Source: Piscicola geometra
Taxonomy: Eukaryota; Annelida; Clitellata; Hirudinida; Piscicolidae
Assembly: GCA_943735955.1 (NCBI GenBank)
Contig: OX030966.1
Location: 6,741,393 to 6,805,392, forward strand
Direction: 5' to 3'
DNA: 64,000 nt
Numbering within the stretch: position 1 is the stretch's first letter; each line of letters opens with the position of its first letter. Shown one piece after another: positions 51,501 to 63,500 of the stretch. The notes under the pieces are model-generated. The model worked only from the letters and a program-made list of their open reading frames with translations, did not search any database and was not told the origin of the DNA. The position numbers were made by a program, and so were the translations under genes.

Positions 51501-54500
51501 CATTTTATCAACTTTAAAAAAAAGATTAATTAATTAATATTCATTTTTATAAGTTGTTTAATTAATATTGATTTCTATCAATTTATTCAGGACTGTGCCT
51601 ACAAAAAGCGGATCCTTCAAAAAAGAATTCAAGTTGGTTTTAGGAATTAGTAACTGACCTCTGTTGAAATATAAATATATAAAAATCGTAATTCCACCAC
51701 TCCAACATCCACCACTCCACCACTCCACCATTATCCCATCTCATCTTTCCATCTCTCCACCATTAGACCCTTCCACCATTCCACTTCTTCACCATTCGAC
51801 CCTTCCATCACTCCATCACTCCGCTACTCCTTCACTGCACGATGCAACAGCAAACCAGGCTTGTACTACTTCCAAGTGGAAAGTCCTCGTCTGGAGGACA
51901 AGCACTCGTGCATTGTGCAAGTCAGGGAGAGACAAAGGTTAGATGAGTGTGAAGAAAATAAAATTATCACGCAAAAATATAAAAATATATATTTCATTAA
52001 AAAACATGTTGTATAAACTATTAATATTATTAATATGAAGATTTTATTAATATTAGAAATATAATTTTTCAAAGCGTTTAAATGGAGTTAAACACCCTTG
52101 CAGAGAGTACAGAGTAAAAGTGGGCTCAGATGAATTTGAGCCTGCGATCTTGGTGGTGGATGAGGGGGACAGGGTGTGGTGGGATTGGACGCAGTCCGGG
52201 GTGAGCATTTCAACTCATAAAAGCACAAAATTTGTCTGAAAGTGTCGCTTGCACTAACCCAGTTTAAACTTAACAATGTAACCTGTCGACGTCTAGTGAC
52301 CATTTAATTATCTCCTATCTAATTCTATTTAATTCAACTTAATTTAATTAAATTAAATATTGTTTTTATACTGTGAGCACTTTGTTTTGAGTGTTTTTGA
52401 TAACCCACAGAACGACAGATACCACTGCATCTTTCAAGCGGAGCCTTCGACCTTGAAGAATGCTGGATTAGTGGTTGGTGAATACTTGAACTAAATCAAA
52501 GTAATTTTTAATTTTGCAAAAATATCATGGAACTGAATTTTATGTTGTAAGTTTTACTTTCAGCCAGCTAAGAAAGGATTTACTTGGCCAAAACCCACGT
52601 TTGTATATTTTGAAGAAAACATAATTGTTAAAAGTTTTGAAAACTTTTTAAATATAAAAATAGAAACTAAACAAAAAAATGAAAATCTCAAAGTGAATCA
52701 TTATTAGTCCGGAATGATTTCATTAAAATGTAATTTAATTTCCAAGAACTTTGCGTCCCTTCCAGCAAGTACGGTCTGATGTCTGAAGAGTTCTTCAGGG
52801 CAGGCGTGTTCCACTTCGGAGACAGGGAGTTCAAGCAGATGGCAAACTACTTCGGCACGATCATCGTTAAGCCGGCCCAAGCAGATCTGTTTGTTGAACT
52901 CAACAAGTACGGATTCTACCCAGGTTACAGAGAATTTTTGATATTTTTAATGTTGAAATAATCATCATTTTATAAAATATTTAAATTAACGTGAACTCTT
53001 ACTATTCCTACATTCTTAGTTTCCGAAAACTTTTTGTTTTTGTAGATTCTTACTCTTCGTACATTCTTAATCTTCGTCCTACTTTTTATAAAAGTGAAAA
53101 TAAATTTCTCTTCTCTACCATTGCAGACTTCATCACAGCCAACCTGGGCGACAGAGTGTGGCTGGCGTGGTTGACAAACGACGGCGTGAGTGACGACGAC
53201 GACGACAACTTCCAGATTGACTTCGCTAACTCCGAGCATCGGAACTTTGTGAAGGAATTCGACCGGGTTGTCACTGGCGACGAAGCCAAACTCTTGCACG
53301 AAGAAAGTGGTGGGTTGATTGATTGCTTATTTCAATTCCGTGAATTTGTCTTCAGAATACTATGCCATCAGTTTTAAAGAACTTTTTCTTGATATTAAAA
53401 TTTTATCGAATTCTAAACATAAAATTTTTAATTTTAATTTTTTCCAATTTTATAAATGTAATATTCAAAAGCTGTCTCAACCAATAGGAAAGGAGTATGA
53501 AGACCCTAGTATCCCAGAGATCAAGTACATGCTAGGATTTGAAATGGTGCCAGCGACTCAGATTGGAGTGTTTTACTACAACACTCCCTCCAACCAATCA
53601 ACGTGCTCCATTGTCTGTAATGGGGGCTCCAGAGTTGGTTTTTTTGCATAAATTAGTGATAATCTATTTTATTTAACGTCTTAAAACTTCCGACAGAAAT
53701 TAAAACTGAGAATCGAAAAATAAATAAATGTGTCTTGAACACAAAAATTAAGTATTTTTAAACTGAACTTCAATATCATCTTTTCATATTTTCTCTCCAT
53801 CCTCCTCCATAGAACCACACAGTGACGGTAAGCAGCAAAGGCTTCCAGCCACTCAGTGTGGCGGTGGCTGTGGGCGACAGGGTGTGGTGGGTGTGGCAAG
53901 AAGCCAACGAACGTCACAACATCATTCAAGTTAATTTCTAGTTTTTTACTACAACCAGAGATCCTAAACTTTCTGTCAAGTCTTTGCAAACAACAATATC
54001 TCCCCAAAATCGAGTCAAAAATCGAAAGCCATAATCGACTCATAAAATCGACTCAAAGCTTTCGCAACCACACAGGTGAACGCGTATGGGAGGACTCTGG
54101 ACGGAGGTCAAAGGAGTGGTCCCCAGCTGTTCAGTCCTTCCGCCTACTGCCAACACTTCACCGAACCTGGCATCTTCCACTTCAAAAGGTCGGCTTGGAG
54201 AAGATGGAATAGGCTTTTGAATATATTTACAGTTGTAATTATTTCTATATTGAAACATAATAATATCTTGTTTTGCAATAAATCATAGTGAGGGTCACGT
54301 GGTGAAGACGATTGGAGAGGTCAAAGTTCACACGAGACCAAAGGTACCCTTTTGTTTTAGTGGATACTTCAATAATTCACTTTTATCTTTGGTCGAAAAT
54401 TGTAAATGAAATACATGCAACATTATTTTTTCTAAGATATTTTTTAAATTTTATAAAATCAACCTGTTTCTTCAAAACAAGTGATTTTTCTAAATCCCTG

Positions 54501-57500
54501 AAAACCATTCATTTTCACAACCCAACCAACCATTTCAGATTCAAGATATCAAGGTCAACGCAGGAAATCTTGAACTTGACCCTGTAACTATAGCAACGCA
54601 TGACATCGTCACGTGGACATTCCTTGACCAATCATGTCCCTTCTCTCTGGAGGAAGTGCAGACGTATGACGACATCACTCCAGCACAACTGGTTCCACAA
54701 GCGACATTGCCTAGGTGGGCTTTGGGTTGATGGGTGGGAAAGACTTGATTGAGTGAGGTTTTCAATGGTTTGAAATTATTTTGATTTTTTTATATGTCAA
54801 GTTTTTTTGATTGTTTTAAATGTTTTTATATATCTACAGCTATAATTTTTTTATCGCATTTTCATCCATTAATCTTTCCCCTGAATCATTCACCTCTCCC
54901 CCCCTCTTATGAATGTAGACCACACCCATTTCAAATCTGAACCACACCCAGTCATCTTTTCACTTTCGCACAAGGAGGTGCATTGCAAGGCTGTTTAGGC
55001 GTGCAGGGGTTTACCACCACGTGAGCAGAGGTTTCGGAACTCCAAGCAACAACTCTGTGTGTTGGAGGGGTGGTTTGATGGATGGATGGATGAGTGGATG
55101 GGTGGATGAATGGATGGGTGGATGAATATGTGGATGAGGGGATGGTGGGTGAATTATTTGATGGAGGGAATTTTCTGCCCCACAGAACTTCCTTGAAGAC
55201 CAACTGATAAGCACTGTCATCGTTGACCCTCCACAAGAAGCTGTCATCGTCAGGTGGTAATGGTGATGATCACGATGATGGGAATGATGATGATGATGAT
55301 AGTCATGATAATAATACTTAATTTATAAATATTTAATATAATTTATTGACTCCACATACAGAATCAGCTCCAAAGGCACCTTCCACCCATGCGAACTCAC
55401 TCTTCCAGAGGTAGAAAAGGCTTTGAAGGGAAAATAAGTTGCTCCAATTAAGTATTACCTATCGAGTAATAATTAAAAAACTCATTGAAAATTAATTATA
55501 ATGAGAAAAAAAATTAATTAACAGTTTTAAAAACTTAAATTAATAAATTAATATTTTAAGTATCGTCCACTTAACCAAGGATGACTTCGTGGTGTTTGAT
55601 TGGTTGGAGTCGAGCCGGCCCCATAACGTGGTTCAGTTGGACACCGATGGGGTGAATGGGTGGGTGAGGGTGAGGGTGAATGGGTGGGTAAGGGTGAGGG
55701 TGAATGGGTGGGTAAGGGTGAGGGTGAATGGGTGGGTGAGGGTGAGGGTGAATGGGTGGGTGAGGGTGAGAGTGAATGGGTGGGTGAGGGTGGGGGTGAA
55801 TGGGTGGGTGAGGGTGGGGGTGAATGGGTGGGTGAGGGTGAGGGTGAATGGGTGGGTGAGGGTGAGGGTGAATGGGTGGGTTAGGGTGAGGGTGAATAGT
55901 TGAGTGATGGTGGTTGGTTGTAGAAGGTAGATGAAGAAGGAAGTGGCCTGTGTTAACTAGGTAGTTAGACTCGACAGTATTTAGTTCGAATAATTCCTAA
56001 TTTGTTTACTCCAAATGTATAACCTTTTAAACTCCCTCAAAGGGTATTTCACTTCAAACAACCTCTTCCATTTTCAGAAACCTTTCGCCAAACCACCGGA
56101 TGAGTTTGATAATGATGATGAAGACGAAGGCAAGAAATTGAAGAAGAGCCCGTTTAGAGAGGTTCACAGTGGCATCGCCGTGATGAAGAGCCAGTTTACT
56201 CACCACTTTGACCGGTATGATGGCTGGAGTAGAGAGGGTTGGTTGGTGCATGAGGTGGGAGAGTGATGGGGTAGAAAGAAAGTTGGCGTCACTGGAGAAT
56301 GTGAAAGTTTGGTTAAAATAAAGAATGTATGAGGAGATGGTTTGAATCTTTAGGTATTTCTGTCCAGGTCTGGTGCATACAAGCTAGTTTCGACAAGCTC
56401 TGTGCTGGATGAAGATGAACCTGAAGCAGAAAAAGATGGTGCTGGCAATGTTTATGATAATGATGCTGATGGCGGTGATGATGATGATGGGGAAAAAGAA
56501 AATCATAATCATAGCAATAAAGTTTGCGTCATCAACGTCATCAAGTATGGTGAGTAATGTACCTTGTTTAAAAAAATTATCAATAATTAAAAAAATATTT
56601 AATAGAAAAATTTTATATGATAGAATTATAATGGATAACTTATTGGAGAAAAATTATTATCATCGTCATCATCATATCTTCAAAGCCAAGAAGACGCCAC
56701 CGCCCGAGGTCAGAGGTCACGACCTTGGAAGTCTCAAGGTCAATCAAGGTCACATATTGTATTTGAATTGCAAGAATCAAAACGCTGTTATGCACTTTAC
56801 CATTGATGGATCTCTTCCATACCTGCATTCACCCACTGTGAAGGTGATGATGATGATGATGAAAAATTCACACATAAACAGAGACGTACATATACAAACA
56901 AACAAACACACACACGTACAACCACACACGAACACACACATACAACTATAAACACTTAAACACATTAAAAAACACATACAAACATATAAACAGACGTACA
57001 AAGAAGAAGAGGGTGTAGTGCTGAAGGAAGTGGGAGTGGCGGTGGTGAGGGCTATCGCAGTCGCTCCCAAGTGCACAAGAAGCTGCGTGATGACGTCAGC
57101 GTTAGTGGTGATGAGGGTGGATTGTGATGGTGATGGTGGGTTTTGGTGGTGATAGTCATGGTAATGGTGGGTTGTAGTGGTGATGATAATGATTATATTG
57201 AATTCATTCGTTTTAATTTGGTTTTACTGTTTCCATTAGTTTGTATCATGAACATTATTATTATAAGCATCATTATCACTACCATTATCATCATGATCAT
57301 CACTACCACCTCCAGTAAATACATCGTTCTACCATCTAACAAAGACCTATCTGGCTTTTTTATCAGCTCATTCCTCAACAAAAACAACAATAACAACAAC
57401 AAAAACAACAACCTGAACAATAATATTAACGAATATCTCATGACAAATGATGATGGTGCTAATGTGGATGGTGCTGATAACGATGGCGATGACAAAGATG

Positions 57501-60500
57501 GTGTTGATTATGATGTTTTGCAACAAAGAGGAACTGTTCTTGCTGATGATGATGATGATGATGCTTTAAAGGTATGTTTCAAATTAAAAAACAACAAACT
57601 TGAAACTTATTTTTAAAAAAGTAAAATATTTTTCTTCCACTCAGTTAAAACCTTTATCCAACGTTGCATTTTTTAAAATCATTTTTAACACAGGTCTGGA
57701 GTCTCTACAAACCACTGCTCAAAGCCAGGTCCATCGGGGAAGGAGGGGTGTTGATGGAATGGAATGGTCCAGATGAATCCATTATTGAAAACGGGGTGTT
57801 CAGAGGCTACCAAGTGAGAAAGACTCAGATACACTTATTTATTTTATTTTCAGTTATGTCTAAAAGTCTCAATTGAAAAAAATAATTTTAAAAAAAAAGT
57901 AAAATAAAAATTTATTTACATTAACCATATTTGAAAAAACTTCATTTTCCACAGCTTTTCGTCAACGGGGTTTCAATTCCCTACGCGATTCCGGTCACTC
58001 GCACATCCCTGACCTTGAAAAATCTGTCCAATCACAAGGACGCTAGTTTAACTTTTAAACTGGTTGCTCATGGCGGGAAAGATGATGGAGGGATGGAGAG
58101 TGTCTCATCCAATGACGTGGTGGGTGGGCGGGAGGCTTAGCTCTTATTGGATGCTTCAGGTTGTGAAGGAACTGAATAGAGAATTAAGTGGTTGAAAAGC
58201 TTGGTATTAAAGAAATATTTATTTTATATTATTATTATTTAAAAAACAATAATATCAGTTTTGGTATAAGCCATAACTTTGCAACTAATGAACTGACAAA
58301 TGATGCAAACCTAGCAAGGTTAAGGTAAAACGAAAACAATTTATTCTACTCCTGGGTGGTATAAAGTGATAATAATAATAATAATAAATCTTATTTTAGA
58401 TCTGGAAAAACCCTGATAACACCTATTCCAACGGGACCCCCTTGATACACGCTTGCACTGTAGCCGATGAGGGGATAATGAATAAGAAGCATGATAATGA
58501 TGACGAAAATAAAAAGAAGAATAATGATGATGATAATGATGATGTAAATAATAATAATAACAGATTGAGTAACTATGTTATTTGTTGGAAAGACATGAAT
58601 AATGGAAATAAAAGTTCAATTGAGGCTTATCAACTGTTGGTGAATGACGAGGCTTTTGGTGACGTGGTTAGTGCTAATTAACTTTGAATATTCATGAGTA
58701 GTAATAATCATATTTTCGTATTAAATATTATCTTTCTAATCATCATCATCATCATTCCACCTTCACTATTATCATCAATCCATCCTCATCATCATCATTC
58801 TACCACCATCATCATTATCATTATCATCAGTCCATCCTCATCATCATCATCCCACCACCACTCTTCCAAGATTGCAGCCACCACCACCACCACCACCACT
58901 GACGACTACAGAGTGATGCTCAACTCAAACCTCCCCCACCACACCAACACCATCTCGCTGCTAACTCTCTTCAAAGGTCAAGTATCATTATCATCACTAT
59001 CATCAAAGTTTAAAAAAAAGTAAAATTTTTATATTTTAAAATGGGGGGTTTCGAGTATTCAAGTTTTTCGAGGAACAACTCTTTTGTGAACGTGCAGCCA
59101 TTTTATTTAAAATTCTATTGAAAACTTTAAACCTATTATTACTGCCTCAAGATGGGAGGAAACTCAAGTCAAATGAGTTGAAGCTGCCAAAACGCCTCAA
59201 CGCCACTTCCTTCACGGTTCCCATCAACTCTTCCCCTCTCAACTCCTCTCCATCCAGCAAGAAACCTCCTTGGAACATCGTGACGCTGGCAGATACAGAC
59301 CAGAAAGGTAGCAGTATGTCATTGATTTCACATCGTTTTGAAGCAATTTTTGTAACATTAGATTTTGTTCCAGATGTTAATAATTATTTAGTGTTTTCAC
59401 TGGTGTAAGTGAATGAAACTTAAAAAAGAGTAAGTTTTATCAACCTCATTGTAAAACCGTCAAAACTTTTTCTAAACTTTTCACCGTCTGTAAAACCAAA
59501 TCTTAATATTTTTATTTTGAATTATTTTTCTTCAAATTGATTGCAACATCCAAATCACTTTTTCTTTACATTCATCACTGATTGCAACCACAATGAAGCC
59601 AACAACGACACGGTTAGTTACAGCGGAAGTGAGTGTAACAACGAAGAAATGTTGAGCAACATGAGCAACAACCATTGCAACAATGAAGATGTTGAGAAGT
59701 TTGTTGGTAATAAAAACAGCAAACGAAACGTTAGACAGTCTCTAGTAGGGTCTTTAGATCTTAACTTAGTCGGCAACGATGGCAACACAAAAATCTTCTT
59801 GAAAAATGTTGACACTTTCGAGCCAACTCATGAAGATCAGACCACTTTACACAACTACAACAACTTCGAGAAGGACACTGAGCAATACAATTGTGACGTC
59901 AACGCCAAAGAGAACGATAATCTAGTTGAAACAACCAGCTACAACGACGAGAACTCTCCATCAGAACCTGAAGATTTCAACGACGCAGATGAAAACAACT
60001 ACAACAACCTTGGTTCTAGTTCACCTTTCCACAACTACAACAACATTGACAACAACTACAACAACAACAACACAAGTAATACATCTCCAAACATTCGATT
60101 CGACAACGATTCAAACACCGCTTTGAGCGCCAACAACTTTGAAAGTGTTGCTAGAAACTCAGTATCTCCAATTAGTAAACTCAGCCACTCAGTGACCCCA
60201 CAACAACAACAACAAAAAGAAACCAACAAATGGAAAAACAAGAACAACAGCAACGAACACAACAGAAAAGACAGTGTTAATTTTGTGAACTACAAAAATG
60301 AATCTTCGAATAGTAGCAGCAACAACAACATCATCAACAACAACATCAACAACAAAAACTACAACAACAACTATAAAAGTCTCAACATGAAAGGTGGTAA
60401 CAGGTCATTAAGCCTCAGTGGAAGTTGTTCTTCAAGCAACAGCTGTAGCATTCGTTTTGCCAGCCCTTTTGAGAAGGATGATGAAGAAGAAGAGGAAGAA

Positions 60501-63500
60501 GCCGAAGAAGAAGATGATGATGATGAACATGCAATCGATGATGATGATGAAAATTATGTCTATCAAACCATCAAGATAAATAAAATCTCTTTTGAAAAAG
60601 TTATAAATCCTGTTGAGAGAGTGGGAATAGATGAGGAAGAGGAGCCCCCTTATGACGATAATGATAATGAATATACTGAAGATGATGATGATGATAAGAA
60701 TGTTAAGTATGATGATGTGAAGTCTAAAAAAAAAAATTCAAAATCAGTTTTTATTCGAGAAGAAAAACAACAAAAAAACGGAGATGAAAAAACGAAAAAT
60801 AAACAAATAAACAAAGCGTTTCCCTTTGAAATTTTAGAGATATCATCGCAATCAGAAAAAGGTTTTTTAGAGAATCAAAAAACTTTAGCCTTCGCAAGAA
60901 ATTCTAATTATGAAAAATTGTCTTTACTCAGCTTTTATTATTTCTTGGGGTTTTCAAGAATTTTGCAAACTTTTTGCTTTAATCAAATTGTTACTGGCAT
61001 TTCACTGCTTCTCACTTTACCATCACTGCCTTCACATTCACAATCTCACCAGCCACAGTTTTGCAGTCACTCTAACAAAAACCATCCTTCCACAAACCCT
61101 CACAAATACTTCACCACTGCAGACGATAAACCATCCAAGAAGAAGACCAGCGACGACGACGATGATGATGATGATGATGCCAAAAATAAGCAGACGACCA
61201 AGAGATTCGTGGGCACGTTACTTAACGATGGCAACTACACTTTCGCCATCGTCTCGTATGAGGATGCCAGAGCCCATCGCGATGTTTCTTTCAAATTTTG
61301 AACAACATATTCCTTAATTAATTCTTTCAAAGAGTTTTCTATGAATTATCTAGTTAATCTTTAAGGCGACTAATTAGTTAAATATTTATTAAAGTATAAT
61401 ATTCGAGTTTAAGCAGATAAAAAATATGTTTAAATTCACTAAATAAACACTTTCAGTTCAAGAATTTATCCTCGACGGTTCTGAAGGCGACGCCGATTAG
61501 TTCGGACTCAGTGCTGGTTTCGTGGGAGGAGGCAAAGAAGAACGGCAAGAATTTCAAGTTCGTGGCAAACCACGTGATCATCGTCGGAAGGAGGTTCCAG
61601 GCACAAGTTGACAGCAGTTGGAGGTGAGGGAGGGAGGGAGAGGGAGGGAGAGGGAGGGAGGAAGAGGGAGGAAGAGAGAGGAAGAGGAAGGAAGAGGGAG
61701 GGAGGGAGGGAGGAGTGTAGGAGTGTGTCTAGAAAGAAATAATTTAAAATACATTAAATTGAAATTTTCTTATTAATATAATAATTATACTTGTAATATA
61801 GTTATAAAAGTATATAAATAATTTTTTACAATGCAAATGTTCAAAAACTTCAATCAGTTTTGAGTGCTTCCAAGAATTAGACAACAGCGACAACAATGGC
61901 GCTGTCGAGGCTGTGAGGCACATCTGGAGGGTGGATAAGGAAAAGGAGTGTTGTTGCACAGGTCTCACTCCTGGAGTCATGTACAGGTGAGTGCTTTCTG
62001 AGGCAATGAGTGAAGAGAAAAAGTTGTTTTAAAAGTTTCAAGTAGACTGAGGATGTTGACTTAATCTTTAAATAATTGATTTTTAAAGGGTTATTCATTA
62101 AAAATTCCACACAGTAAAATAATGAACGACTCCGTAATAAATCGAATAAAAAAATTTTGTTTAATGATTTAAAATTAAATAGAATCAAACTAAAATAAAA
62201 ATAATAAACTTCGAATGTTTCCAACAACAGCATACAACTGGTGACGATATTCGAAAAACTAACAGTTTCAAAAAGCAACAACAAAAAGTCTCAGGAAATA
62301 CAGCTTTGTTCCAAAGTGCTCAACTACCAAGTAGACAAAGTGCTGTACTTGACAGCCTTGAAGGCAGAATCAGAATCCCCCAACAAGGTTGCTTGCTTGC
62401 TTGGTCAGTCAGTAGAGCAGTTAACTGGCGTGTAGTGGAGTCAGTCTAACTTGTTCTTTGGACGTTTGGATGTTTATATAATCTATTTAGAACATTTGTA
62501 TTTTACGTTATAAAAAAACCCTGAAAATTTCAAAAATGATTTTTAAGGTCACGTTGAAATGGCAACCAATCAAAGACGCGCGTTTGAAACGTGACCTGAT
62601 TGGTTACCAAATAACGGCAAATGGTGAAGCTGTGGGGAAGGTTTTGGGAGGTGAGTCAACAGAAGTGACGTTGGACAAGTTGCTGCCCGAGTCTGACGTC
62701 ATTGTGGGCGTGGTTCCAGTCATTAAGGGCGGAGTTAAGCCAGGGTTTTGCCCGTCTGTCAGGGTAAGAAAAATGGAAGAATGATTGAGTTGAAAAAAAA
62801 TTAATGATTCGAATAAAATAGACAGAAAAACAATTTAATAAATATTAAATTATTTTCAGATTTTGTGTCCTAAAAGACCATCAGCTCCGAACATAAAAGA
62901 AGTTGTGAATTCCACGAATCAGAAAGAAAGTGAGGGTGGTTCATTTATTTATTGGAAAAATCCGAAAAAAGGAAAGAAAAATGGAAGTGGTGATGATGAT
63001 GATGAAGAAGATGAAGAAGATGAAGATGAAATATCACTATCAGACGAAGATGATATAAAATTTTATAGGTTACTAATTATAATAGTTATATTTATTATAA
63101 TTATTTATTAATCTTTATCATTTGGAATATAAATAAAAAATACTTAAATATATTTAATTTATTCAAAATTGCCAATTTTATTAGGCATAGAAAAAGGATG
63201 AATTTCTTTAACATATTTCTACTATATTGGCAGGGTGTACGTGAATGGAGCACTGAATGGCACGGTGAAGTGGAGAGGCTTGAAGAAGGGAACTTCTTAC
63301 GATTATCAACTCAGAGACCTTAAAGATGCCGATAATGCCGTCTATGTTACTGTTAGTTAGTGTTGTTGTTACTTGGTTATATTAGGTGTTGTGGTAGAGT
63401 TGTTGTTGTTTAGATGAAACAATATGGTTTCAAATCCAATTCTTAGAGCTGCACTGGAACCACACAAGAAACCACCAACAACATCAACAACAACGAGTCA

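Noticed and set aside
55589..55903. Val-Arg-Val-Asn-Gly-Trp repeat protein
   Set aside because: The real exon ends at the GTGAAT donor at 55651; the rest is a 24-bp minisatellite in the intron.
60862..61122. Hydrophobic stretch ([16 protein letters not shown]) as a transmembrane segment of the giant protein
   Set aside because: The frame is open, but a GT donor at 60862 and an AG acceptor at 61122 in matching phase remove it; base composition there is that of introns.
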